This document shows, piece by piece, positions 22,511 to 34,892 of a stretch of DNA of 64,000 nucleotides. How positions within the stretch are numbered: the first letter of the stretch is position 1; each line of letters begins with the position of its first letter. A program made the position numbers and the translations under genes. Under the pieces are notes generated by a model, which saw only the letters and a program-made list of their open reading frames with translations, did no database searches and was not told where the DNA came from. Source of the stretch: Straminergon stramineum (Eukaryota; Streptophyta; Bryopsida; Hypnales; Calliergonaceae); assembly GCA_963920665.1 (NCBI GenBank), contig OY987263.1, forward strand, positions 47,155,218 to 47,219,217, in the 5' to 3' direction.

Positions 22511-24951
22511 ATGGGAGGATTAGACTTCGAAGAGTTTGAGTTGGTGGAGGAGGAATCGAACTGGGAGGGCGAGACGACGACGACGACGAAGTTGCCGACC
22601 ACTCTGGTGCTCGTGGGCCGCACCGGCAACGGCAAGAGCGCCACCGGGAATTCGCTTCTGGGCAGCAGGGTTTTCAAGTCGCGCGCTTCGTCGTCCGCTG
22701 TCACCTCCACATGCGAGCTTCAGGAGACCACGCGCCCTGATGGCCATCGTCTCCGAGTGATCGACACTCCTGGTACAATCAGTCGCGACTTCTTCTTCGT
22801 AATCGACTCGGAATTGTGCTCACTTTATATTTCAATTAGAAGCATGCTAGGGTTTGGTGCCTTCATGTTCTTTGGTTGCTGCTTTTGCATTGTAGGCATG
22901 TATTACGACAGGTGTTCTACCTCATGTCAGTCGACTTTTACCTCGCCAACGGTTTCTATGCACATGCTGCTGATCTGTTCTGCTATATGTTTGGCTATTA
23001 TCTCGTTATACCGTCCATCGCATGCAGATTTAAGTGTATTGAAATTTGCGTTACAAAAGATCGCTGTTCGGTTAAGTTTAGGGTTAACTTTCTTTGGGAG
23101 ATGGAAGAATCCCCTTCAATTTTGTCATGTCCGAGTAGTGAAATACATAATTCCTCCGTCGGTCGTTTGCATCCGTCCTTGTCTTGGGGGATCGTCGTAG
23201 CTTAGCTATGAATAGGAATTCGAATTATAGGTGTGATGACCTCGACTTGTGGGAGAAAAACTTTCTTAGGTGATGAAGAATGTTGCCAACATTTAGTAGT
23301 TGTGGTCACAGGATTCTTTCGATGTAATTGTTGAGCAATCACCTGATGGCGGTCTTTTTACTGTTGCAGGCTTATTTGACCCCAATCTACCGCCTGAGTA
23401 CATTGGCAAAGAAATCATGAAGTGCCTAGATCTTGCCAAGGATGGAGTGCATGCTTTACTTCTGGTATTATCCGTGCGCAATCGCTTCACAGACGAAGAA
23501 ATTGCTGCTGTGGAGAGTTTACAGACCATTTTTGGGGAGAAGGTGGTGAATTACATGGTGGTTGTGTTCACGGGGGGTGACGACTTAGAAGACGACGAAA
23601 CGCTTGACGATTTTCTTGAGCAGGGTGCTCCTACATATCTCAGGGTAAATATGCCTCTCAAGTAATAATTACCTTGACTGTTTATCTTCCGCATTAGTGA
23701 ATATGAAGAAATTTGTATTTTGAGTTCGAGAGTCTGTGTAGGCCTTCCATGTTGATAATGCTCTCCTGCTACATGATTGTATTTTTTCTCTTCGAGGGAT
23801 TGCTATTGGTGACTGAAATCAAGATTTGGATGACAGGAATTCTTAAAGAAGTGCGAGGACAGAAAGGTGTTATTTGACAACAAGACAAAGAACAAAGCGC
23901 TGCGGATTAAGCAAACAAATGACCTACTTCATGTTATTGATGATATGCTTCTGAAGAATGGTGGTAGTCCATACGCTAATGAGCTGTTTAAGGAAGCGCA
24001 GGTTCCTCCCTCCACCCTATCTTGAATTCCCGGTACTACAGTAGTTATACATATTTCAGATTATATATATGAGATGTAAATTTCTTATATTTCTCCGCAG
24101 GCTTCCTTTTGGGGGGACCTTCTAAGATTTATATATATATTACTCCAGCTCTTCTGTTTTTGAGCTATCGTCTGCAATTTTGTTTTTGTTCTTGGTACAA
24201 CAGATCAGAATGATAGAGGTGAGCAATGAGCAATCATATTGCTTTGTACTAAAATCTCACCATATGCTGCAGGAGCTTGCATTCAAGTCAGAGCAGGAGA
24301 AAAGCAAGCTGGCTGCTCGGACTGCACCTGGCCAAGACTTGCAGGAGATCAAGCGGGATTTGGAAAATACGTACGCTGAGCAATTCAAACAGCTCAGAGA
24401 AATGGTGCGTTCCTGTTACTCTTACATGTGGTGCAAAGAAGTCGTGCCCTTTTTCAGAGCAGTACGATGACGGATTGCACTTATGTCATGAAGTTCGATT
24501 TTGTTGTGTTATAAGTGAGTTGTGCCTCTTTTTGTACAACTTGCACAGTTTTCTCATCGTGCTTAGTCCCTCTTTGGATAGCCTTTTGCTCTCTGGTCAA
24601 ACTTGAAGCCCATAGTGTGGGGTCCCAGACTACAAGCAGCGAGTCTTGAGACTTTCTATCCTTTTCTTTTCTGGCTGTTATCTTTGGACGGAACGTTAAG
24701 TGGGCGTATCGTATGCTACTATGCAGGTTGAGGATAAAATCAGATTGAATGCTGAACGATTAGAGGAGCGGTTGACGATGGAGCAAAGTGCTCGTGAGGC
24801 AGCCGAGGAACGTGCACGCGCAGACAAGTCTCAAGCTGAGGCTGAACTTCGAGCTCTTCGCGAGGAGCTCCATCAGGCAAATCGTGAGAGAGAGGAGCTC
24901 AGCAGGAAGATCCAAGAGCAGCTAAGTAACAGAAATTGCTTGATTTTGTAA
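22511..24951 (+). CDS. AIG1/IAN-type (GIMAP-like) GTPase with CaaX end, 6 exons, complete
   Basis: Exons 22511-22772, 23370-23644, 23837-24001, 24204-24218, 24273-24404, 24727-24951: 1074 nt, 357 aa. After an acidic N-terminus ([16 protein letters not shown]) the AIG1 GTPase domain shows G1 [19 protein letters not shown]2 around the Thr residues of [12 protein letters not shown]3 DTPG (DTP in exon 1, its Gly codon split across intron 1), the family-specific box [14 protein letters not shown]4 FTGGDDLED and a G5-like RKVLFDN. Exons 5-6 encode a charged coiled coil ([20 protein letters not shown]...). The protein ends NCLIL, a CaaX box whose final Leu predicts geranylgeranylation, as in plant AIG1 proteins. 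Exon 4 is a 15-nt microexon (IRMIE) chosen because it keeps frame and has AG/GT borders. The family is linked in plants to defence and stress responses and acts at membranes. I use the ATG at 22511; in-frame sequence upstream to 22466 starts at GTG and is probably untranslated. Confidence 0.93.
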
Positions 24952-25184
24952 CCTTTTTGATAGCACCTTCAGCTCACGTAGAATAACAAGGAACGTTCTC
25001 AACTTCGCATTGTTTTCTTCCTCCTGATAATTGTACATTTTCATGCTCCTCGATCCTGACGTCGTGCCATGTATACTTGGGTCGTTACGACCTTCACCGT
25101 GTAGTTACTATATAGATGTCGTTCGTATAATCATGTAGTGATGGCAACTGCAGTTTTCTTAAATGGACGGACACAGTTTTTTGC

Positions 25185-25190
25185 AATAAA
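25185..25190 (+). promoter_or_regulatory. Candidate poly(A) signal of the AIG1 gene
   Basis: AATAAA 234 nt after the stop codon, followed by T-rich sequence. Only motif and position support this. Confidence 0.4.
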
Positions 25191-25281
25191 GAATCATTTC
25201 CTCCAGTTTAATTTTTTTTAATATTTGCCTTGTTTCTGATTATTGGTTTAGAATTGCTACCAGATGTAGCAGAATATGTGA

Positions 25282-25512
25282 TTAACCCCTAAACGACGCG
25301 GCGGACGTTTTTAGTCCAACGATGAATGACAAGGAATTCTCCTCTGTAGGACAGAATTGCAACTATTCATCCTCGGAATTAGGGGTGGAAAGGGGAGATT
25401 TTCTACAGTAGTTTGACTCCCAATGAGTATTTTTGCTTTTGATAAAGTAGATGATGTCACATGGTTGCAAAATGGCTGATTTCCAGTCACCAGCTTGGCG
25501 TTCAAGGGTTAA
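25282..25512 (+). mobile_element. TTAA element, short family, copy A4
   Basis: TTAA-CCCCTAAACGACG at the left, GGCGTTCAAGGG-TTAA at the right; 231 bp. Core: 'acagaattgcaactattcat', 'gtttgactcccaatgagtat', 'gtagatgatgtcacatgg'. The right TTAA (25509-25512) is also the left TTAA of A5. Confidence 0.85.
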
Positions 25513-25740
25513 CCCAGTAAGGACGTTGCAGACCAGAGTGGTCCGATGGATGGCAGAGAACTCTCCCACATGTGAGATAGAAGTGTGATTATTCATCCTT
25601 GGAATTTTGTGCAAAATGGGGGTGGTCTTGCACAGTAGTATGACCTCCAATGATTACTTTTGGGTTTTTTAAAGTAGATGATTCTCATTGTTTCAAAAAA
25701 GACGATTTCCATGGTGACCAGCCAGTCCTTACAGGGTTAA
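25509..25740 (+). mobile_element. TTAA element, short family, copy A5
   Basis: TTAA-CCCAGTAAGGACG...CCAGTCCTTACAGGG-TTAA, 232 bp; the ends CCC.GTAAGGAC / GTCCTTACAGGG are inverse of each other. Core strings 'tgattattcatccttgga', 'tatgacctccaatga', 'agtagatgattctcattg'. Directly follows A4 in the same orientation, with one shared TTAA. Confidence 0.85.
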
Positions 25741-26315
25741 AGACTTTCATGTGATCTATTTGTATGAGGAGCCTATTTATGCCACTAATTCTGATCTGAT
25801 CCCTTGAGGTGGTGGAATTTTTTATTTTTATATTTTACTTTCCCTCTCATGAAATAACCCTGAAATGATGTTGAGGATGTTTTGTGTCCTTTGTATGATT
25901 TCAAGAGGGTTGGTAGGATGAAAAAAAAAAATTTCATCCAATTTTGGGGGTTGCATTTTGGAAGAATAGTGTTGAATGTTCTTTCACTATTGTATGATTA
26001 ATTTTCAAAAAAAGAAGATGCAAAATCCATGGATCATCTTTGTAATGAAATTTAGCCACTTCTAATGAATTGAGATGAAATGAAGTTCATCAAGGGGAGA
26101 TTCTACTCTAATTGAAAAAATTTGAAAAATTTGAAATTTTTTATTTTTTATTTTCAATTTGACTATAATCTATGATTTTCTGATTTTGTATTGTATAATA
26201 ACATGATAATTGTGGTTTACACCATTATGTTATGCACTATAATATATACGTGTGGTGAAATTTCAATTATTTTGAGCTTATTTTTTATTTGATTTGAATT
26301 TTCTTTATCTTTTTG
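25741..26315. other. AT-rich intergenic DNA, no gene seen
   Basis: Runs of A and T and no protein-like open frame. Confidence 0.4.
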
Positions 26316-26912
26316 TTAACCCTTAAACGTCCAAATTCATCTCCAAAATTGACGGTTTGAGAAAAATCATTTTAAAGTGCTATTTAGAAGCATATTTTGA
26401 AATTGATATATAAATAAAAGTTGTAGACTATGAATTGTAAATTCCATCCATATGGTTAGATTCACCAATGTTATCACCAATATTTTTTTATAAATTTTGA
26501 AAGGAAAATTCTAAAATTTCTTCTAAATTTGATTACAAGTAAAATATTATAATTTTTTTGAGTAAAATTTGTTGGAAAGTATTTGAGTTGAGGTTCTCTT
26601 TACATGGTGATTTTTTGAAATTTTTATGTTCCTAATATCTATGACCTCATTTAGAGGAATCTAGTTTTGATCTAGAATCAATGCAATCTTGCTTGGTCAA
26701 CCACTTGACATACTTGCACATTTGTAATTTTAGAAAAATATGTACTCTAGTAATATCCAATCCAACCCTTAGATAGGACAACAACTTGATAAAGTCTCTC
26801 CATAAATTAAAATAAATTAAAATAACTTTCATTCAAGAAGTAAGGAGGATCAAATTTCGGTTCCAATTTGTTCCTCGTTCAAGAAATGGACATCAGAGTG
26901 CTTAGGGGTTAA
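26316..26912. mobile_element. TTAA element, 597-bp type D1
   Basis: Left TTAA-CCCTTAAACGTCC, right GTGCTTAGGGG-TTAA. Only about 10 terminal bases are inverse-complementary. The interior is unrelated to families A-C. Assignment rests on the ends and the TTAA bounds, so it is less certain. Confidence 0.45.
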
Positions 26913-27557
26913 AGAACTAATAGTAATTTCAAATTTTCACCAAAGAATCTAAAATTTTTATGATTCCTAGAAAAATAAAATAAAATTTAATAGTACTACT
27001 ACACTTGAACCAGGACTTTTTGTTTTGTTTTTTACAAAGTGCCAAAGTGGCGATATTCAATGTTATAGTGGTGCTCCAAATTACAATAGTCATCTGCATA
27101 TTGGATGTATAATATGGTTTTCATCCACAATTTGGCGATTTCATCTAAGATTGTTTTTTTAATCCAAAGTTGTTTGGTTATTTCATCCAAGTTTTTTGAC
27201 ATTTTTTTTTTGACATTTTTAGCCAAATTATTTTTTCTAGTGCAATCTGACACAAAAAAGCCAAAAAAACACACCCTGACTCGAACATCAATGAGCAGAT
27301 TCTGCAGTCCCCGAACACTGTAAGACTGAGCAATTCATTCAGTCTATCGTTTTGTGCAGAGCACTCTGCAGGGGGTGGGTGGGTGTCGTCCTCTACAAAG
27401 GTTCAGTCAATGCAAGGCTTGAAATGGGGGCTGAGAGTTCTAGCGGGGCAATGCCATGTGATAAGAGAATTCGGATGTGGACTCTTGAAAGGTTCCTTGA
27501 GCCTATCTAATTTTTTCTGTAATTTTAATTGAAGGACATTCTATGCACTGAAGTAAC
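26913..27557. other. Intergenic DNA, no gene seen
   Basis: AT-rich, then a short less AT-rich piece (27280-27480, 'gcagggggtgggtgggtg') without a coding signature. Confidence 0.35.
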
Positions 27558-27787
27558 TTAACTCTGTAAGGATGGGCTGGTCACCGTGGAAATCTTCTTT
27601 TTTGAAACAGTGTGAATCATCTACTTTAAAAAATCCAAAAGGAATCATTGGAGGTCATACTACTGTGCAAGACCTCCCCCTTTTTGCACAAAAATCCAAG
27701 GATAAACAATGGCACCTCTATCTCACAGGTGAGAGTTCTCTATCATCCATCCGACCACTCTGGTCCTCAGCGTCCTTATTGGGTTAA
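27558..27787 (-). mobile_element. TTAA element, short family, copy A6 (inverted)
   Basis: 230 bp: TTAA-CTCTGTAAGGATG at the left and GCGTCCTTATTGGG-TTAA at the right. In reverse complement it matches A5 closely ('tagatgattcacac', 'gacctccaatgattcc', 'ccatttgtttatccttgg'-like core). Confidence 0.8.
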
Positions 27788-28259
27788 GTGAAGGATCTAG
27801 AAGAGAGGAATGACCAATATTGTTTTATCAACTTTTTACCATTTTTTAGGTTTTATGCCACTCCTTAAATATGGAAGGACACAACTTCCATGACCAAGGC
27901 ACTTACCAAAATACTTCGATTATTGAACCAATAGGTGAATTCTTTGTTTTACAATTAATAGTGAAGTCATCCATCAAACCTTCTAGGTTAGCAATGTCTT
28001 TACAAGTTTAACTCTAAAACACTTGGCCTACAACCACATAGAGTTGAACTTGAAATTCCTTCATGGGTATGTTCCTATTTTGTATCTAGATCTAAATGAT
28101 TTTTTTTCTATTTCATTTTTCAAAGATTAGCCCACATGTCTACTATGAGACGAAAAAATTTCAGAATTTTTTGTGAAAATTTGAAATTATCAAGAATTTA
28201 AAAAAAGAAAAGTGGAAAATAATCATATCAAATACAAAATAAGCTTCAAAAATCTGAAA

Positions 28260-29160
28260 TTTCACCAAAATTTATATTATGACTAGTGTGCCATTGCAAA
28301 AATATAATAAAATAAAAGTAAAAGTAGTTTTTTAATTTTTTAATTCACAAAATATTCAAAATTCAATATCTTTTCTTTTGAGAGCTAGACGACTACAATA
28401 CAAAGTTTATGCACCCCTAGTTTGTTACGGTGTAACTAAAGAGGTTGCATCCTTGATACAAATTAAAAGCTTTAACACAAAAGAGTGCAAGGACTTTGTT
28501 TTGTTGTATTTAGTCATGCAATGTCATAGTTTTGGTTTATCCAACATAAAAGATAGTGTAATTCAATTTTTTTATTTAAAAATAATTCAAAAATTCACAT
28601 AGTAGGTCCAAATGCCATGAAACAAAGTTTGTGCATCCCTCTTCACAAAGAGCTTTTAAATGGGACAAAGAATGTAGCCAAGAAACTCATGGTTTTTCAA
28701 ATCAACATATCAAACAAATTAATTAATTGGAGGTATAGACTAGTGTGCCCTATGCCATTACCCAAACTAAATTAAAAGTAGAAATAATTTTCTAATTTGT
28801 AAAAACTTTGAAGTTCAATATCTTTTATACATGAAGGAGTGCAATATGAGAGGTTGCATTCTTGATACAAATATAATACCTTATGTACAAAGTATAGAGG
28901 TACTGTTTTCTAGTGATTGGACTTGTGATGTAAAAGTTCTGTTTTTTTCAAAATAATGTTAATTTCATTCAATTTTTTAATTTAAAAAAACCTTGAAATT
29001 CCGTAACTTTCACATCATAGGTCTAAACCCTACAAAAAAAAGTTCGTACATCTCTCTTTAGACAAGGCTTTCCAAAGGTTTCAAGAATGTTGATGGTAGA
29101 TTCATGATTTCTTAGATCTTAGCGTTTAAAAAATACAAAAAACAAAACAATCTAACTTAA
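28260..29160 (-). repeat. About 230-bp satellite, three to four diverged units
   Basis: Recurrent blocks: 'gactagtgtgcc' at 28282 and 28739; 'tacaaagtttatgcaccc' (28397), 'aacaaagtttgtgcatccct' (28620), 'aaaaagttcgtacatctctc' (29038); 'gaggttgcatNcttgatacaaat' at about 28440 and 28851. The units run opposite to the same repeat at 37.99-38.50 kb. Open frames here are by-products of the repeat. Confidence 0.65.
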
Positions 29161-30410
29161 GGTATAGATGTAGGATATCAAGGTATAAAATAAATTTCCA
29201 TGTCATTCTATAATTAGAAAAATAGAAGACTATGTTTATAGGACCAAAGCTCAAATGAAAATAAAGTGCTCAATTTTGAAAATTTTCCAAAATTTCAAAT
29301 TGAAGTTGATGACCTTCATTTTGTTATTTGGATTGATAAATTCAAAAATTATCATTATGGATCAAATCTAGATCAAGAGCAAATAACAAGTTACCCAATA
29401 ACACTTCAGGGCTTGTTTTTTTCCTCATCTTCTAGTATAGAAAAGTCGTAATCTCTTCAATGAGACAGTTTCCAAGATTATTAAAACATCTTCCATTCAA
29501 GCAACTCTCCAATGAAAAATGCACTTTCTTAGGTACATTCAAATGCCAATTTTTAACACTAGTGGTAATTCAAGATTAACTAAGTGCACATTTATCGTTG
29601 TAACACCACCAATAAACAAAAAAAACCCAGCGGTTAGTTCAAAATTAGCTGGTGGAACTAGGAAAAACTGGTTGCACTTTGAAATTGAAGGATGCTAAAC
29701 TGGGAAGAAATTTCCAAGAGTAGAAATCAACCAGTACCATTCAAAATATAGAGTATATTTGACTAACTCATTAGAATATTTTGGGGATTTCAGTTGCCTT
29801 GCCCAAAAAATAATTGGGTAATACCTGGATAATGAGGATCAACTACCCTTGGGTATCAACCTCCGCCTTGTACCTCAGTATGAAATTCTGATTAAAACAA
29901 AAACAAAAAACACCTAACGTATTGGTGGCCCGCCTCCTCTCTATTGGTACAAAGTGTTTCTCGAAGCTGTTGCACTTTCTTCGGTTTGCAGCTCTTGTCC
30001 AGGCTTACAAGATGGTAGGACGGTAAAAGCCATTAGCACTTGGCTTGTCACCCAATACCCCACCTTCGTCTGCCCATCACCCCACCTTCTTCAATGATTT
30101 GTTTGCTCGCTTTGTTCCACTCCTCACCTAATCACCCCCTCACTGACTTTCAGATCCACTCTTCTTTTTCTAACTTCTAACTCCTTGCTTTGCATTGGTG
30201 CTTCCTTGCATGCTCTGACTTGTTGCAATGCTGCTACCTCTTTAACCAATGCTAATTTCAATTTGAAGGAAATTAGCCGGTGAAAAATTGAAATTGGAGG
30301 AAGTAAACAGGTACATTTTGTGATTCATAGGATACAACTGGTGCCCATTGAAAACAACCCGGTTCATTTGCTTAGAAGGAGAAAATTAGCTGGAGGATCT
30401 CCGAAACTTT
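29161..30410. other. Intergenic DNA, no gene seen
   Basis: No protein motif, RNA gene or paired terminal repeat recognised. 29930-30250 is less AT-rich and pyrimidine-rich ('cccaccttcgtctgcccatc'), without a coding frame. Confidence 0.35.
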
Positions 30411-30636
30411 CCCGGACACTAAACACCACTGCAAAAATTTGCTGCCCGATGGATGATGGACAATGCTTCCATGTTAGACATAAGTGCAAATGTTCATCTT
30501 TGGGATTTTGAGCAAGAAGGGAAAGTCTTGCATAGTAGTTTGACCTCCAATGACGGCTTTCAGTTTTTCAAGTAAGTAATACACATTGAACCAAGAAGGC
30601 TGATTTCCAGTGACCAGCCCGTCCCTGAAGGGTTAG
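30411..30636 (+). mobile_element. TTAA element, short family, copy A7 (degraded ends)
   Basis: The core is clear ('ccgatggatgatggaca', 'agtgcaaatgttcatc', 'gtttgacctccaatga', 'ggctgatttccagtgaccag') but the left end is not recognisable as TTAA-CCC and the right reads CTGAAGGG-TTAG. An old copy. Confidence 0.6.
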
Positions 30637-31381
30637 AACGTTTTCCCTTCATCTTTCCGAAGGTGGGTAACCTCAGCCGGGTAGGCTAAACATGTTCAAT
30701 GTGACTCGATGCATTATTACTAGGGTGTGCCAACAACTGAAAGTAAATAAAATACAATAATTATGAACAACTATCTACTTTACCAACAGATACAAATAAC
30801 AAGAGTTCCCAACAATAATTTAGTTTGCAAGTTTCCAACTCCTACGAAGAGTGATTATGATACAATTAATCTCCAACTACTGGAGACCATCTAACAACGG
30901 ATGTCGTAAAGTGCTCAAGCTCTCTCAACTGTGAGCCTAACACTTCTAACAAAGCGCTTACAGGCAGTCACTTGAAAGACCTGACACAAATACCACCGGA
31001 TTTTACAAATTGATCACATCTAAACATACAGATGACAAGTCCCAGACGGACAATCATGTAATGCTCATGCTAACAGACTTCTGGATCATTGCTTTAACAA
31101 GCGGAACCTCTCAACCTCACAGAGAGTAGCCTCTAGTGGTCAAACTCCCTCACTGAAACCTCTGCACAAACCTACCATATCTTAATAGAATCTTCATAAG
31201 CGCTCAACAATCCACTTAAATTTAACTACAGAACACTAGCAGAGTCTTTGAAAGGGTTTAAAGCCCGATTCTGCGTTCACTTTGGTTGGAAGAAGCAAAG
31301 TATGCTCAAGACTGAAATGAAGGGCCCCACAAAGAGACCTACAAGATACTGATCGATATCTAATAAAATTAACTTGACCTC

Positions 31382-34300
31382 TCATGATTTTCGTCGTGTT
31401 TCAGGTGTCAACGAGCCCCGTTCCAAAAGCTCTGACAAATTCATCCGCATCTTCTCCAATGAAATAGGCTTCATGATCACACCGTCCATGCCCAAGTCCA
31501 AGCATTTTTTCTCAGTCTCCTTGTCAGTATTTGCTGTTAGAGCTACCATTAAAGGCCGCTCATGTCGAGCAAATTTCTGTTGAATGCGAATACATACTTC
31601 GTAGCCATCCATTTCAGGCATGAGGACATCTAGTAGCAGCACTTGGAAATTTTGTCCTGGTTGAGACATCTCTTGCAGGCATTCACTGCCAGAGCTGACG
31701 ACAGTGACGTCACAACCAAGCCTCGTAAGCAAGCCTCGGGTAACCATTCGATTTACTCTGTACAGAAAATTTGAAGTTATTGTCTATGAGTCAAAGTGAA
31801 ATATCAGCAAATACATGACCCACAAGTGAGCTACGTACCCCATTCAACAACGTGAAGTTCTGAAAAAACTTTAAAAAACAAAACAGACCTTGACCGAAAG
31901 TATGCACACACACAACATAGTTATTTAATATTATGAACAGTCGACACCACTTAGCAAACCCACTAACAAAAAGGAATGCATATGAGATGCCATTCGTGTG
32001 ACCTACAAAAACGAAAGCCGAAAACGTGGTACAGAAGACATACCCATTGTCATCCGTCACAAGGACCTTCACCCCACTAAAATCAGTTCGAGAATGAACT
32101 GACGCTGGTGATGGTGTGGATTGCCTGTCTTGTTCACTAGGCTTTTCAGGAAGGCCAAGTTTCACAATAAATGTAACAGTGGATCCCTTTCCAAGACCTT
32201 CACTCTCAAACCATATTTCTCCACCCATGAGGTTCACAAACCTGTAGCATTACATAGTTTTTCCACTTTTCAGAAGCTCCACAGTTGGCAGTGAGTCGAG
32301 AACCATCGATATATACGCGCATGGGCTGACTACAAAACATTACGCTCAGTCAAGGCAGTTCATTTCATTTTGAAACAGAAAGCCCCCAGCTATCACACAG
32401 CATAATTGTTGGCAAGCCACAGAATTGTTAGAGCAGAGCCTGTGACTCCAGATCACCAGATCACAGTCTCATGGTAGAAGACCTAGGAAACTTAATTCGA
32501 ATGTGGCCACGATATTGATTTGAAGGAGATGCAGATAGGGTCTGATTGAGATACCTTTTACAAATTGCTAAGCCCAAGCCCGTTCCTCCGTAATTTCTGG
32601 TAGAAGATGAGTCAGCATCCAGGAACTTGATAAATAGTTTGGGGATGTCTAAGGGATTCAGACCCACGCCAGTATCAACTACCTGTCATGCAACAAATCG
32701 GTCAGCATAGTTGAAACTCGTATCAATAAAATGAACATTCTAACTAGCTCAAAAGAATGTACTGCCTAACAAAATAGAACAAGTCTCACAACCCGCTGAA
32801 CTTTAGCGCCAATTAAATCTGCGCTACCAAGTCTTTCGGTTCATGCCTAAAATTGTTAAATAGTATAGCAACAAAATAAATCTCAGTACCTCAACCCTAA
32901 TGTAGCAATTCTGCTCTCCCGGAGATAGGTTGAAGTCTCTCTGTGACTGAAAATCCCTTTGAGAACGTAGATCTGCTTGCGAGCGCGGCTCCCGAAGAGA
33001 GTGAGGCTCTCTGTGATATTCAGTCCTATCTCTCTCTAGCAGAACACGGATACTAACGCTCCCCTCTTTCGTGAACTTCACGGCATTTCCAACCACAATG
33101 AGAACAGTTTGCAAGAGCCGTTTCTCATCGCCCACCACATACTCAGGTAGATCAGTAGCCAAAGAAATTTCCGTCTTAAGTTTCTTCACTGAGGTTATCG
33201 GTGCAACCAATTTCATAACCTGCACACCCATTCGCAAAATATTGATGCAGACTTTAGTTACATTCAGTTCCATCTTGTCTTAAAGTCATAGCTATTGACG
33301 ATGTGAATCTTGACTTTCAGTAGTCAACCAGGTACCTGCATGCATATCCTCTAACTGGACCAGACGTAACTGGCACCAATAGACCTGTAATACAGATGAT
33401 TAAATGTTGACATGACAAACCTCCTTAAAGACTTTTGAAAGAACAAATGTTCTTCCTTCCAGCTCCAAGCTCCCATCTTCCAAGCGAGAGAGATCGAGCA
33501 CGTCGTTGATTAAGGTTGCTAATAAGTTGCTGCTTTTCAGGATAGTATCTACCATTGAACGTTGGTCAGGCGTCAACTGTGTCTCTTGGAGAAGTGAAGA
33601 CAACGCAATAACGGCATGCATAGGAGTGCGCATCTCATGGTTCATAACAGCTAGAAAATCGTTCCTGGCACAGATGGCTGTCTCAGCATCACGCCTTGCC
33701 ACGTCTAAGGCCACATTCTGTTCCACAAGCTGGCTCCGGGCTCTCATAGAATCTTCCAAGGTTGCTGCATGCGATAAAGCAACAGCCACCTGCATGGGGA
33801 AAACTTGTCAGATTACTATGAAGTTATGAAAATCTGGAACTTCGAAAGATAGCCAAACCTGACATTAGCACCAACCAATATCTTATACTAAGCGCAAATA
33901 TACCCAATCGGATTTCCCAATCAGGGATACAGACGAAAACAAGACGTTAGGGACCAAATAATTAGATGCAAAAAGGAGAAACCACAAACCTGGTCTGCCA
34001 CATTCTCCACGAGTTGTAGCTCATGAACATGCCACCTACGTGCACTATCACAAGGCAGCATAAGGACCATCAACGCGTAAGCCCGCTTTGACTGACTCTC
34101 AGGCCGTTCAGTATGGAAGTTCAGAGGGATAAGGGGCACCCGCACGGCTACACAATCTCCCATCGTGTATTTACCTTGGCGGGATCTGATTAAGCACACA
34201 GGACTATTCGGAGCGATCATAACGGCTCGATTACTACTGAAGACCTGCTTTACTACAGTGTGATGTGTGGCAACTGTAATACGCCCTTGCTCGAGTTGCC

Positions 34301-34892
34301 GTAATGAATGTGTGAGCATTAAGTCTTGACCATTCCTGGTTGGCATCCACAATGTACACTCTTCCAGGTTCAGGGCCTTTCCCAACTCTGCCAGGGTGAT
34401 CTTGAGGATTGTCTGTCTGTCGAGTGTGCTCCGAATTTCATGGGTCAGCATGCGAACATGACGTCCGGTCTGCTCTTGAGTTCTTATTAGCCCCATTTCC
34501 CTGTCCAACTCTGCAGCCTTATTCTTCAAGAAAAGCTCCCGAGTTTTTGCACTAAGAAGATCTGGGATGATGTGAATGAGCATCAGTGCGGTAGCGCAAG
34601 ACACTATGGCGGTAAAAATCTTAGCTACAGTCAACACTACAGCCACAGTCCGTGTGTGGGGACTGAATGTCCACAGGTTGATAAGATGCGTCGCCCCGCA
34701 GAGGACGATAAAAGCCCCAAACTGTACAAGTACCCATCGATATGGAAATATGGAAGACTTCTTCACAAAATATATCAGCTCCAGAGGAATCGAAAAGTAT
34801 GCCAAAGCGATGAAAAAATCCGAAACGTATTGATACCGCATCAGAAGATCGTCTGAAGGCCATTGCGGCTCCACACAATTACATGTATCCAT
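31382..34892 (-). CDS. ETR: Ethylene receptor, ETR1-type hybrid histidine kinase, 6 exons, complete
   Basis: Exons (minus) 34892-33990, 33789-33421, 33219-32890, 32682-32555, 32241-32044, 31757-31382: 2304 nt, 767 aa (Arabidopsis ETR1 has 738). ER-membrane receptor that binds ethylene through copper and signals with CTR1 kinase. It begins [12 protein letters not shown]: the two Cys are the dimer disulfide pair. Three membrane helices follow, with [12 protein letters not shown] holding the copper-binding Cys and His. Next come a GAF domain (about 155-305), kinase H box [12 protein letters not shown] (His about 352), N box VGNAVKF (Asn about 469), G boxes VDTGVGLNP and GGTGLGL, then a receiver domain with DD in VLVTDDNG, phospho-acceptor [12 protein letters not shown] (Asp about 686), ALTAN and the Lys of MKPIS. 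All key residues are present, so this is subfamily I with a receiver. An in-frame ATG at 34934 would add 14 hydrophobic residues ([14 protein letters not shown]); I prefer 34892 because it gives the family's standard N-terminus. Confidence 0.96.

Noticed and set aside
22018..22710. Minus-strand 230-aa open frame overlapping the AIG1 first exon and promoter
   Set aside because: Antisense of the GTPase exon and of duplicated non-coding DNA; Ser/Pro/Asn-rich with no motif.
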